Of a stretch of DNA of 64,000 bases, positions 43,787 through 51,662 are shown piece after piece (position 1 is the stretch's first letter; each line of letters opens with the position of its first letter). A program made the translations under genes and the position numbers. The stretch spans positions 186,001 to 250,000 of the forward strand of contig NZ_JBHLUN010000008.1 of NCBI RefSeq assembly GCF_042433915.1. Reading direction: 5' to 3'. This DNA comes from Roseomonas elaeocarpi. GTDB taxonomy: Bacteria; Pseudomonadota; Alphaproteobacteria; Acetobacterales; Acetobacteraceae. The notes beneath the pieces are model-generated. The model did no database searches and was not told the origin of the DNA. It worked only from the letters and a program-made list of their open reading frames with translations.

Positions 43787-44650
43787 TCAGGGCGGCAGCA
43801 GGCGCACCGAAACGGGGCAATGGTCCGACAGCCGGTCGCGCCACCCGTCGCCCGTTTCGGCATACACCATCACGCGCAGGCTGTCGGGCCGCAGCCATCC
43901 GCGCGCCGGGCCGCCCAGCAGGATGTGGTCGATGAAGGGGCGGCCACCCCAGCACGGGTTGGACACGCCCTCGGTCGTGCGCAACAGCGGGGCGGCACGA
44001 CGGAGCGCCACCAGGACGGGGTCGCGGGGGCGGTCCATGCGGCGGTTGAAGTCGCCCAGCACCGCGAAACCGGCATTTTCCGCACCGCGCGCCGCGATCC
44101 AGCCGGCCAGCACGCCTGTCTGATCCGCCAGCGTGTTGCAGGCTGCACCCTCGCCGAGCGGTGCCTCCCTGCAGCCACTCTTGAGATGCACGGCGAGCAG
44201 GCGCAGCGGCTGCCCGCCCGCCGTCACGGTGACGTCCACGCCGCGGCGCAGGCTGTGCTCAGCCTCAGGCTGGGTGTCGAGCGCGGCGAGATCCGGGTTC
44301 TGCACGGCCGGGATGCCGCGGCGCACCGCGATCGCCACGCGCTGCACGTCGCTCTCGGCCGGAAAGAACAGCGTCCACTGCGCCGGATCGAGGATCAGCG
44401 CCGCGGCCTCGGGCCCGTCCACCTCCTGCAGCGCCAGCACATCGGCACCGAGACGCGCGGCGTAGCCGCGCAGGCGGGCCAGGTCCTCAGGGCTGCGGCC
44501 GCGCACGTCCGGCGGCAGGCGCGGGTCGCCGGCGGCGCGGGTGGTCAACCAGTCGAGGTTCCAGGTGGCGAGCTTGAGCTCCTGCGCTTGCAGCGGTGCG
44601 GCGGCGAGCAGCAGCAGAGCGGTGAGGATGCGGGGGATCAGGCGGCGCAT
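43787..44650 (-). CDS. Secreted endonuclease/exonuclease/phosphatase family protein
   Basis: A 287-residue EEP-superfamily protein with a signal peptide (about 1-22, ending LQA-QEL). Catalytic landmarks are TWNLDW, ALQEVDG, VLGDFNRRMD and the terminal SDHCPV. The family includes DNase I-like nucleases and phosphodiesterases; two or more Cys residues could form disulfides in the periplasm. The stop of the downstream-reading nuclease-helicase gene lies 10 bp upstream, so they may share a transcript. Confidence 0.87.
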   Translation of the reverse strand: MRRLIPRILTALLLLAAAPLQAQELKLATWNLDWLTTRAAGDPRLPPDVRGRSPEDLARLRGYAARLGADVLALQEVDGPEAAALILDPAQWTLFFPAESDVQRVAIAVRRGIPAVQNPDLAALDTQPEAEHSLRRGVDVTVTAGGQPLRLLAVHLKSGCREAPLGEGAACNTLADQTGVLAGWIAARGAENAGFAVLGDFNRRMDRPRDPVLVALRRAAPLLRTTEGVSNPCWGGRPFIDHILLGGPARGWLRPDSLRVMVYAETGDGWRDRLSDHCPVSVRLLPP

Positions 44651-44659
44651 GGTGGTCTT

Positions 44660-46309
44660 CTAGAGCAGCGCCGGCAGCAGGGCCGGAGTCGCGCGGGATG
44701 GAAGCGGCAGGGCGCGGGCGCCGCAATCCTCGAGAAATGCGGCCACGGCATCCATCTCCGCGCGGCTGCGGGTGGCGTCCTCGTCGCTGCCGGGCGGCAC
44801 CCAGATCACCGTCTCGTAGCGCGCCCGCGTCAGCAGCACGCGATAGGTGTTGCGGGTGAACTCCACCTCCGCCGCGCGGGTCACGGTGTTCCAGCGGCTG
44901 CCGCTGAGGCTGCGGACCTGCCAGCGGCCGTGGATGCGCAGGAAGTCGCCGCCCCAGGCGAGGCCCACGAGGTCGAGCTCCAGCCCCTGGCAGGAATACT
45001 CGGTGGCCGGAACCTCCAGCGCCTCGGAAGCGCGGATATCGGGCCAGCGACGCAGGAACCAGCTCACCACCTCCGCATCGCCACGCAGCTCACCGCCTAG
45101 TCCTTCGGCGCGCAGGCGCCGGTTGCCGGAGGAGGCCACCAGCCCCGCCCGGCGTTCCCCGCGCGCCAGGTGGCGCAGCGCGGTGCGGAGCGCGCTGAGG
45201 TCGCGCGTGAGATAGACCGGCACCTCGCCGGAGGCCGTCAGGTTTCGCGCCGCCGCCGCATCGCCCGACAGCACGGCATCGACCCAGGGCGCCATCAGGT
45301 TCGAGCGCACGGAGCGGATCGGGACGTCGAGGTGCAGCGCCGGATCGAGCGCGAGCCACGGCGCCAACACCGGGGCGAGGCGCTGCGCCACGGGCCCCTC
45401 GCCCACGGCCGCGGGCGCCACGCTGGCGCGCCAGCGCCCCTGGCTGCCGGCGATCACCCGCCCCCATTCCGTGAGCCCGGCCTCACCGGTGTTGATCTCC
45501 TGCCCGCTGCCGACCAGCGCTACCACCACGGCCCAGTCGGGGTGCCGGCCCATGATCTCCAGCATGTGCGCGGGCTCGGAGTCCGTCAGGCGGGAGCGGC
45601 GGTTCTGCGTGTCCTGCGTCGCCTTGGCGGCGTCCCAGGCACGCTGCGCCTCGTCGAACACCACGACGCGGACGTCCGGGATCTCTGCGGGCGAGAGCAC
45701 GTGGTGCTCCAGGAAGCGGTGGACGTTCTGCAGCGCCGCCACGGTTCGTCGGCGCGCCTCGCGGATCGGGGCGCCGCCGCGGCTCGCGTCGAGGGCCAGG
45801 GCTTCGCGCAGCACCGCCACCAGCGGGGCGTTGCCGGTCAGGAAGGCGGCGCCGAGGTCGCGCGAGGCGCCGAACACCGTGTCCAGCCCGCACAGCGTCT
45901 TGCCGGCGCCAGGAATGCCGGTGACGAAGACGACGCGGTGCTGCCCAAGCTGCCGCGCCTCCTCCACGACCGCGCGGATCGCCGCGGTGGTGCGCGTCAG
46001 GTTGGTGGCGTCGGCCCGCGCCGCCGCGATCTCGGCCACGCCGTGGCGGGCGTAGAGCAGCGTCGCGGCCTCGACGATGTTGGGCACCGGGCGATAGGGC
46101 GCCGCTTCCCAGGCGAGCGGGTCGAGCGGGGTTGCCGGCGGCCGAATCACCTCCGCCAGCTCGGCCAGCAGGTCCGCCAGCGTGTTCGCGTTCGCGCGCT
46201 GCACGGGGGAAACGCCGTGCCACAGCAGCACCGGCTCGTTCCACGGCGTCGGGGCGTCGGTCGCGACCAGCACCGGCACCACCGGCACGGCTGCCGGCGT
46301 GAAAGTCAT
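44660..46309 (-). CDS. DUF2075 helicase-like protein, C-terminal part of a frameshifted gene
   Basis: This frame encodes 549 residues of a DUF2075/Schlafen-type P-loop ATPase: Walker A GIPGAGKT (131-138), Walker B VVVFDEAQRAWD near 222, and superfamily 1 helicase-like C-terminal motifs (YSCQGLELDLVGL; NTYRVLLTRARY). The apparent ATG at 46309 is probably fortuitous, because its first residues (to VPVLVAT) continue a nuclease-like domain encoded in the next frame upstream. The product as read lacks that domain. Function of the family is unsettled; DNA repair or defence roles have been proposed for related architectures. Confidence 0.75.
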   Translation of the reverse strand: MTFTPAAVPVVPVLVATDAPTPWNEPVLLWHGVSPVQRANANTLADLLAELAEVIRPPATPLDPLAWEAAPYRPVPNIVEAATLLYARHGVAEIAAARADATNLTRTTAAIRAVVEEARQLGQHRVVFVTGIPGAGKTLCGLDTVFGASRDLGAAFLTGNAPLVAVLREALALDASRGGAPIREARRRTVAALQNVHRFLEHHVLSPAEIPDVRVVVFDEAQRAWDAAKATQDTQNRRSRLTDSEPAHMLEIMGRHPDWAVVVALVGSGQEINTGEAGLTEWGRVIAGSQGRWRASVAPAAVGEGPVAQRLAPVLAPWLALDPALHLDVPIRSVRSNLMAPWVDAVLSGDAAAARNLTASGEVPVYLTRDLSALRTALRHLARGERRAGLVASSGNRRLRAEGLGGELRGDAEVVSWFLRRWPDIRASEALEVPATEYSCQGLELDLVGLAWGGDFLRIHGRWQVRSLSGSRWNTVTRAAEVEFTRNTYRVLLTRARYETVIWVPPGSDEDATRSRAEMDAVAAFLEDCGARALPLPSRATPALLPALL

Positions 46310-46649
46310 GGAGGTCGAGGGCGTAGTCTTCCGCCTGCCGCAGGTCCGCGGGCTCGAAGCGCCGGGCGCCCACCTTGAACTCCAGCACGAAGACGGCGCG
46401 GTCGCTCAGCAGGATGGCGTCGCAGCGCTTCTCCAGGCGCAGCAGGTCGTATTCCAGCAGGACCCGCCACTGCGCGGGCGCGGCCGAGAGCGCCTGTTGC
46501 AGCAGCGCGACCTGCGCCTCCCAGGCGCCGAGCTGGGCGGACTCATTGGTGCGGAAGCGGCGGGCCTGCGCTTCGGCGAGCTGCGCCACGACGGCGGCGG
46601 GCGCGCTGCGGCGGAACGCCTCGACCGAGAGCGAGATCCAGACCGGCAC
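46290..46649 (-). pseudogene. N-terminal nuclease-like domain of the frameshifted DUF2075 gene
   Basis: About 120 residues starting at a GTG (46649) encode a PD-(D/E)xK-like domain: Glu66, Asp77 and Glu90-x-Lys92 in VFVLEFKVG, ending DYALDLHDFHAGS. In intact relatives this runs on directly into VPVLVAT, here found one frame away. The shift lies between about 46280 and 46305; the whole interval 44660-46649 is one base over a multiple of three. It is either a real one-base gain (or two-base loss), or an assembly error. The start follows the acyltransferase stop by 8 bp. Confidence 0.7.
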
Positions 46650-46657
46650 CGCTCCCG

Positions 46658-47818
46658 TCAGCTCTCGCCGTCGCGGCGGAAGGGCGAGGCCTCAGCCAGG
46701 GCTTCCATCTCGGCCAGCATGGCCGGGCGCTCGTTCTCCAGGAAGTCGCTGACGGCGCGGCGCAGCCCGCGGTGCTCGATCCAGTGCGCAGAATAGGTCG
46801 GCACCGGCAGGTAGCCGCGCTGGATCTTGTGCTCACCCTGCGCGCCCGCCTCGACGCGGGGCAAGCCGTGCGCGATGGCGAAGTCCATGGCCTGGTAATA
46901 ACAGAGCTCGAAGTGGAGAAAGGGCGCTTCCACCAGCGCGCCCCAGTTGCGGCCGTAGAGCGCGTCGCGGCCCATGAGGTTCAGGGCGCCGGCCACGGGT
47001 TCCCCATCGCGCTCGGCCACCATCAGCACCACGCGGTCGCCCAGGCGTTCGCCCAACAGCGGCCAGAAGCGCGGGGTGATGTAGGCGCTGCCCCACTTAC
47101 GATCGACGGTGTGCATGTAGCACTGGTGGAAAACCTGCCAGTGATGCGGCGTGATCTCGGCGCCGCGCAGCGCCCGGAAGGTGAGGCCTGCGGACTGCGC
47201 GTCCCGCCGCTCACGCCGCAGGGTCTTGCGCTTGCGCGACGACAGGGCGCCGAGGAAATCGTCGAAGCTGCCGTAGCCGGGATTGTTCCAGTGGAACTGC
47301 GTGCCGAGGCGGCGCAGCCAGCCGGCCTCGCCCAGTGCTTCCCACTCCGCCTCGCCGCAGAAGGTCACGTGGCAGGAGGAGAAGCCCAGGTCGCTCGTGG
47401 CCTGCCGCAGCCCCTGCGCCAGGGCCAGCAGCGGCACCTCGCTGCCGGGCCGGGTCAGCAGGCGCGGGCCGGGAACCGGGCTGAAGGGCACCGAGACCTG
47501 AAGCTTCGGGTAGTAGTCGCCGCCCGCCTGCTCGAAAGCGCGCGCCCAGGCCCAGTCGAAGACGTACTCGCCGTAGGAATGCGACTTGGCATAGGCGGGC
47601 GCCACGGCGACCACCGTGCCGGCGGCATCGCGCAGCGCGGCGTGCTGCGGCAGCCAGCCGGTCTTGCGGCCGGCGGAGCCGCTGTCCTCCAGCGCCAGCA
47701 GGAAGGCGTGCGACACGAAGGGGTTGTCGTCGCCGGCACAGGCATCCCAGTCGGCGGAGGCGATCTCCGCGATCCGGGGGTGCAGCGTCAGCGTCAGTTC
47801 GGGGGCGCCATCGGGCAT
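46658..47818 (-). CDS. GNAT-like acyltransferase of the DUF482 (PF04339) type
   Basis: A 386-residue member of the peptidogalycan/DUF482 family, built from two GNAT-like halves. Typical text: NPFVSHAFLLALEDSG, GWLPQHAALRD, HWNNPGYGSFDDFLGALSSRKRKTLRRERR, and C-terminal YQAMDFAIAHGLPRVEAGAQGEHKIQRGYLP split around residue 330. FemAB-like aminoacyl or acyl transfer is possible, but no substrate is known. The ATG at 47818 has no convincing ribosome site; a nearby alternative cannot be excluded. Confidence 0.85.
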   Translation of the reverse strand: MPDGAPELTLTLHPRIAEIASADWDACAGDDNPFVSHAFLLALEDSGSAGRKTGWLPQHAALRDAAGTVVAVAPAYAKSHSYGEYVFDWAWARAFEQAGGDYYPKLQVSVPFSPVPGPRLLTRPGSEVPLLALAQGLRQATSDLGFSSCHVTFCGEAEWEALGEAGWLRRLGTQFHWNNPGYGSFDDFLGALSSRKRKTLRRERRDAQSAGLTFRALRGAEITPHHWQVFHQCYMHTVDRKWGSAYITPRFWPLLGERLGDRVVLMVAERDGEPVAGALNLMGRDALYGRNWGALVEAPFLHFELCYYQAMDFAIAHGLPRVEAGAQGEHKIQRGYLPVPTYSAHWIEHRGLRRAVSDFLENERPAMLAEMEALAEASPFRRDGES

Positions 47819-47871
47819 GGAGGAAGGATGTGCGCCCGATCGCCCCCGGCGCAAGCCACGGAGCGCGCGGA

Positions 47872-48339
47872 TCAGCGCAGCGCGAACATCGCCTCCACCT
47901 CCACCGCCGCGTCGCCCGGCAGGGACGGAACGCCGATGGTGGAGCGGGCATGGCGGCCAAGATCGCCGAAGACCTCCACCGCGAGGTCGGAGGCGCCGTT
48001 CATGATCGCGGCATGGCGGGTGAAGTCCGGACCGGCGGCGATGAAGCCACCCAGGCGGACCACCCGCGCCACGCGGTCGAGATCCCCGTCCAGGGCGGCC
48101 TTGGCCTGCGCCAGGACGTTGAGGAAGCACAGCCGCGCCGCGGCGATGCCGGCCTCGTCGCTGACCCCGGCACCCAGCTTGCCGGTCACGGCGATGCGGC
48201 CGTTCTCCATCGGGATCTGGCCCGACACCACCAGCAGTCCCGGCACCACCACGGCGGGAACGTAGTTCGCCAGCGGCTTGGCCGTTTCCGGCAGGGCAAG
48301 GCCGAGTTCGGCGAGGCGGGCTTCGATGCGACCGGTCAT
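47872..48339 (-). CDS. RidA family protein (YjgF/YER057c/UK114)
   Basis: A 155-residue RidA-like protein of the longer, YjgH/YabJ-related branch. RidA proper hydrolyses reactive enamines and imines from PLP enzymes. Visible family text: LVVSGQIPMENGRIAVTGKLG, CFLNVLAQAKAALDG and VEVEAMFALR at the C-terminus. The catalytic Arg of RidA proper (in the GRxC-type segment) is not obvious, so this may be a binding paralogue. ATG at 48339. It lies between the acyltransferase and the ribonucleotide-reductase-like gene, all on the minus strand. Confidence 0.88.
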   Translation of the reverse strand: MTGRIEARLAELGLALPETAKPLANYVPAVVVPGLLVVSGQIPMENGRIAVTGKLGAGVSDEAGIAAARLCFLNVLAQAKAALDGDLDRVARVVRLGGFIAAGPDFTRHAAIMNGASDLAVEVFGDLGRHARSTIGVPSLPGDAAVEVEAMFALR

Positions 48340-48361
48340 GCTGGGCTTCCGGATAGGGGGT

Positions 48362-49843
48362 TCAGCCGACCAGCCGCAGGGCGCGGCGGCGGGAACGGGG
48401 GCTGGCGGGCGCTTCCAGCGGCAGCGAGGTCTGCTGCGCCGGCGCGCCGAGCTCGGCGCCGAACTCTTCCTCGCTTGGGTCGGGCATCGGGGCGGCGTCC
48501 AGGTGTTCCAGCGCAAGGCGGCGGAAGGCCCAATCGAGGATCGAGGTGGCGCGCCGGATGGTGGGGTCGCCCTCCACCGCGCCGGAGGGGCCGAAATGCG
48601 TATAGGCGTGCGCGTGGACGAACTCGGCCAGCGGCACGCCGCGGGCGAGACCCAGCGACACCGACTGGCACAGCGCGTCGAGCAGCCCGCGGAACGGCGC
48701 GCTGTCCTTGGCCAGGCTGAGCGACATCTCGGCCAGCGTGCCGTCGGCGTGCTCGGCGGTGCGCAGGGTCACGCGATGGCCGCCGACCGACACCTTCCAG
48801 ACATGGCCACGCGTGGCGGTGCGGCTGTCGAGGTGGCGGGGCGCCGGGCGTGGCGTGGCGGAGGTCGCGGGCGACGCGGGCGCATCGGCGTGCAGGAAGG
48901 GCCCCACGGCCGCCTGCATCGCAGCGCGGGCGGCGGGGCCACGCGGCGCCAGCAGGATCGCGGCGCGAGGACCGGCGCGCAGGGCGGCGGCGGTGGGCAG
49001 CTCCTCGCCTTCGGCGCTCGGATGGGTGGGGCCCGCAGCCGGCGCCAGCCCCGCCGTTTCCGCGCCCAGCAGCGCTTCCGCCGCATCGGCCGGCGACAGC
49101 GAGAGGAGGGATTCGTGACGCAGGCCGGGGGCACCGGCCGCCATGTTCAGCGCCTCGCGCGCCGCGAAGGCCAGGCCGGGCACCGCCGTTTCGGCGGGCG
49201 GGGGCGGGCAGCTGATGCTGACCGGCACGCGCTCGCCCAGCGCTTCGGCGCACTCGCCGCTGGCCGCCTCGGCCGCGCCGCGCGTCAGGGCCGCGATCGC
49301 CGCCGCCACGTCACGCGCGGCGGGGCTGTCGTAGTCCAGCCCGAGCCCGGCCAGCAGCCCGGCAAGGTCGGCGAAGCCCAGGCGCAGCGCGCGCGCCTTG
49401 CCGCCCGTCAGCGCCTCGAGCGCCAGCACCGCGGTCTGCACCGCGGCCGCGTAGCCGTCGGCGTCGAAATGCGCCTCGGCATCCAGGAAGGCCGGAAGGC
49501 TCAGCACGAAGCGCGGGTTGCCGGCGGCGGGATCGGCCCAGCTTTCCGCACCCGGTGCACCGCGGCGGAGCAGCAGCAGTTCCCGCAGCGCGTCGGCCAG
49601 CGTGTCGGCATCGGGCAGCCCGAGGCTGCGCGCCCCGGCGGCAGCCCGCCGGATCCAGGCTTCCGCCAGGCGGGGCAGCGAAACCGGCCCCTCGCCCGGG
49701 GCCAGCGAGGCCAGCGCATCCGCCGCCCCCTGATCCCAGGTGGCGGGCATGAGCACGGCGCGCGAAACAGCGTCCGGATCGGCCTGGCCGCGCGTGCGAC
49801 GCAGCGCGACATCCGACCAGGATGTAGCTTCGAGCCCTGCCAT
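48362..49843 (-). CDS. Class II ribonucleotide-reductase-like protein lacking catalytic motifs
   Basis: A 493-residue protein recognisable in two blocks as part of an adenosylcobalamin-dependent ribonucleotide reductase (NrdJ). Residues about 100-185 resemble the barrel segment with LGFADLAGLLAGLGLDYDSP; residues about 345-450 resemble its C-terminal region (LRTAEHADGTLAEMS, LLDALCQSVSLGLARGVPLAEFVHA, ATSILDWAFRRLAL). Between them lies an Ala/Pro-rich stretch. The NxCxE active-site motif and the C-terminal CxxC pair are absent. It should therefore be a non-catalytic paralogue, perhaps regulatory. The ATG at 49843 follows a CGGAGG site. Expression-grade signals suggest it is not debris. Confidence 0.7.
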   Translation of the reverse strand: MAGLEATSWSDVALRRTRGQADPDAVSRAVLMPATWDQGAADALASLAPGEGPVSLPRLAEAWIRRAAAGARSLGLPDADTLADALRELLLLRRGAPGAESWADPAAGNPRFVLSLPAFLDAEAHFDADGYAAAVQTAVLALEALTGGKARALRLGFADLAGLLAGLGLDYDSPAARDVAAAIAALTRGAAEAASGECAEALGERVPVSISCPPPPAETAVPGLAFAAREALNMAAGAPGLRHESLLSLSPADAAEALLGAETAGLAPAAGPTHPSAEGEELPTAAALRAGPRAAILLAPRGPAARAAMQAAVGPFLHADAPASPATSATPRPAPRHLDSRTATRGHVWKVSVGGHRVTLRTAEHADGTLAEMSLSLAKDSAPFRGLLDALCQSVSLGLARGVPLAEFVHAHAYTHFGPSGAVEGDPTIRRATSILDWAFRRLALEHLDAAPMPDPSEEEFGAELGAPAQQTSLPLEAPASPRSRRRALRLVG

Positions 49844-50003
49844 ACGATCGCCTCCGGACGAGTCTGCCTCGCGGCGAAGGCAACATTTTGTGGCCGGAGG
49901 AGTCAACCACCACCACATACGCTCTTCTTGCCGTGACGGCCCGGTGGCCTTTCAACAGAGGCCCGCCCGTGTCATATGCCGCTGCTCAGGAGGCTCCCAA
50001 GCC

Positions 50004-50360
50004 ATGTCCACGTTCATGCGCCTGATCTCCGGCTTGAAGGGCCGTCGGGTCGGCACCGATCGCTTCGGCAACATCTACTTCGAGACCCGCAACGTCGTGC
50101 GGGGCTTCAACCACACGCGCCGCTGGGTGGTGTATGCTGGCCGGGCCGAGGCCACCGACGTTCCGCCCGAATGGCATGGCTGGCTGCACCACGCGACGCC
50201 CGATCCGCTCGATGAGCGGCAGCGCTATGCCTGGCAGCGGGACCATCAGCCGAACATGACCGGGACCGCCCTCGCCTATCGGCCGAAGGGCCATGACTAC
50301 GAAGGCGGCAAGAGCCCGGCCTCCTACGGCGACTATGATGCCTGGACACCGGGCAGCTGA
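50004..50360 (+). CDS. NADH:ubiquinone oxidoreductase accessory subunit NDUFA12 family
   Basis: A 118-residue homologue of mitochondrial complex I subunit B17.2/NDUFA12, a supernumerary subunit also found in alphaproteobacterial complex I. Family text is clear: RVGTDRFGNIYFE, RRWVVYAG, VPPEWHGWLHH and YRPKGHDYEGGKSP at the tail. The ATG at 50004 follows CAGGAGG. In alphaproteobacteria it commonly sits, as here, just before mlaD, the small conserved gene and DUF2155. Confidence 0.95.
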   Translation: MSTFMRLISGLKGRRVGTDRFGNIYFETRNVVRGFNHTRRWVVYAGRAEATDVPPEWHGWLHHATPDPLDERQRYAWQRDHQPNMTGTALAYRPKGHDYEGGKSPASYGDYDAWTPGS

Positions 50361-50435
50361 GGACGGGACCGGCCCCGGCGGCCACCTGCCCCGGCCTCCC
50401 GCTTTCCGCCGCGCAGCTTTTTCAGGGATGACGCC

Positions 50436-50954
50436 GTGAAGGGTCGCAGTCTTGCCGAGGTCCTCGCCGGCGCCGTGGTGCTGGTGGTGGCCGTGGTGTT
50501 CCTGGCCTATGCCGCCAACAATTCGGGTAAGTCGCTGGGCACCTCGTCCGGGATCAACCTCCGGGCGCGTTTCGACCGCATCGACGGGCTGGCGAACGGC
50601 TCGGACGTGCGGATCGCGGGCGTGCGCGTCGGCAGCGTGACGGCGGAGCGCATCGACCCGCGCACCTTCCTGGCGGAGGTCACGATGCGGATCGACAGCG
50701 GGCTGAACCTGCCCGACGACAGCTCGGCCGAGATCACCTCCGAGAGCCTGCTGGGCGGCAAGTACATCGCCCTGGTGCCGGGCGGCAGCGACAAGCTGCT
50801 GAAGGACGGGGGCGAGATCACGATCACCCAGTCCGCCGTCAGCCTCGAAAGCCTGCTGGGCAAGTTCATCTTCTCGGTGACGCAGATGAACAGCAATCAT
50901 TCCGACGACGATCAGGGGAACGGCACGCCGGCCCCCGCGCCGGCCCGGCCATGA
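50436..50954 (+). CDS. mlaD: Phospholipid-transport protein MlaD
   Basis: A 172-residue MCE-domain protein: one N-terminal transmembrane helix (about 8-27) and a periplasmic MCE domain (LRARFDRIDGLANGSDVRIAGVRVGSV, about 42-68; then SLLGGKYIAL). MlaD forms a hexameric ring in the MlaFEDB complex that moves phospholipid between the membranes. The start is a GTG. The other mla genes are not here. It overlaps the next small gene by 4 bp (ATGA), forming a coupled run of three. Confidence 0.93.
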   Translation: MKGRSLAEVLAGAVVLVVAVVFLAYAANNSGKSLGTSSGINLRARFDRIDGLANGSDVRIAGVRVGSVTAERIDPRTFLAEVTMRIDSGLNLPDDSSAEITSESLLGGKYIALVPGGSDKLLKDGGEITITQSAVSLESLLGKFIFSVTQMNSNHSDDDQGNGTPAPAPARP

Positions 50955-51193
50955 GCGATCCGCTCACCCCGCCGGCCCGCTGGCCCGGCATCGATGGCGA
51001 TACGGTGTCCTGCCGCGAGAAGCTGCGGACGCTGAGCGAAAACCACGAGGAGCTGGTGCAGGTGCTGCGCGACGCCTTCGAGGACGCGGTGCTGATGGGC
51101 GTGGACGAGGGCGCACTCCGGCAGATCCTGCACGGGGTGGTGGATGCCCTGCCCTCCCCGCGGCGCGCCGGGGCAACGCGGGACGCGGCATGA
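50951..51193 (+). CDS. Small conserved protein between mlaD and DUF2155
   Basis: Eighty residues, no named family that I can assign. The core VSCREKLRTLSENHEELVQVLRDAFEDAVLMGVDEGALRQIL (split near the middle) is predicted helical, with a conserved Cys and an acidic C-terminal half. It has ATGA overlaps with both neighbours, so it is translated in step with mlaD and the DUF2155 gene. A cytoplasmic helper of that pathway is a guess. Confidence 0.8.
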   Translation: MSDPLTPPARWPGIDGDTVSCREKLRTLSENHEELVQVLRDAFEDAVLMGVDEGALRQILHGVVDALPSPRRAGATRDAA

Positions 51194-51579
51194 AGCGGGC
51201 GCTGCTTTTCTCGCTGCTGCTCCTGGCCGTGCCGGCCGCGGCGCAGGACACCCAGCCGGCGCCGCCGCAGGACACGCAGTGGATCCCGATGCGCAATGCC
51301 AAGCTGCAGGCGCTGGACAAGGTGACGGCGCGCGTGACGGTGCTGGAAACCCCGGTCAACAAGCCGGTGCAGTTCGGCACGCTGACGGTCACCGTGAAGG
51401 CCTGCGACGCCCGGCCACCCGACGAGGTGCCGGACGCAGCGGCCTATCTCGAAGTGGCCGACAAGCTGGCCAAGCCCGGCACGCCGCTCGCCTTCCACGG
51501 CTGGATGCTGGCCAATGCCCCGGCGGTGAACATGCTGGAGCACCCGGTCTACGACCTGCGGATCCTCGAGTGTAAGTAA
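51190..51579 (+). CDS. DUF2155 periplasmic protein
   Basis: A 129-residue secreted protein with a signal peptide (about 1-19, ending AAA-QDT) and a DUF2155 domain (WIPMRNAKLQALDKVTARV, GTLTVTVKACDARPPDE, FHGWMLANAPAVNMLEHPVYDLRILEC). Two Cys residues may pair. Function is unknown. In alphaproteobacteria it recurs beside mlaD and NDUFA12, as seen here. Its start overlaps the previous stop by 4 bp. Confidence 0.9.
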   Translation: MKRALLFSLLLLAVPAAAQDTQPAPPQDTQWIPMRNAKLQALDKVTARVTVLETPVNKPVQFGTLTVTVKACDARPPDEVPDAAAYLEVADKLAKPGTPLAFHGWMLANAPAVNMLEHPVYDLRILECK

Positions 51580-51585
51580 CGCCGC

Positions 51586-51655
51586 GCGGGGTTTCCCCGC
51601 ACGGCGCGACGGCCCGGGCCTTCGGCCCAGGCATCGGGAGGGCCGGAGCCCTCCC
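51586..51655. terminator. Three tandem hairpins between the convergent DUF2155 and ilvC genes
   Basis: Three perfect stem-loops follow one another: 6 bp at 51586-51600, 5 bp at 51616-51628 and 8 bp (GGGAGGGC/GCCCTCCC) at 51636-51655. The last is the best candidate for ending ilvC transcription on the minus strand, the first for the plus strand. T-runs are poor. Confidence 0.55.
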
Positions 51656-51662
51656 CTAGGGT

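Noticed and set aside
46309..46311. ATG at 46309 as a genuine start of an independent DUF2075 gene
   Set aside because: Homologous sequence continues upstream in the adjacent frame, and the residues after this ATG (TFTPAAVP) are not family-like until VPVLVAT. A frameshift explains the data better.
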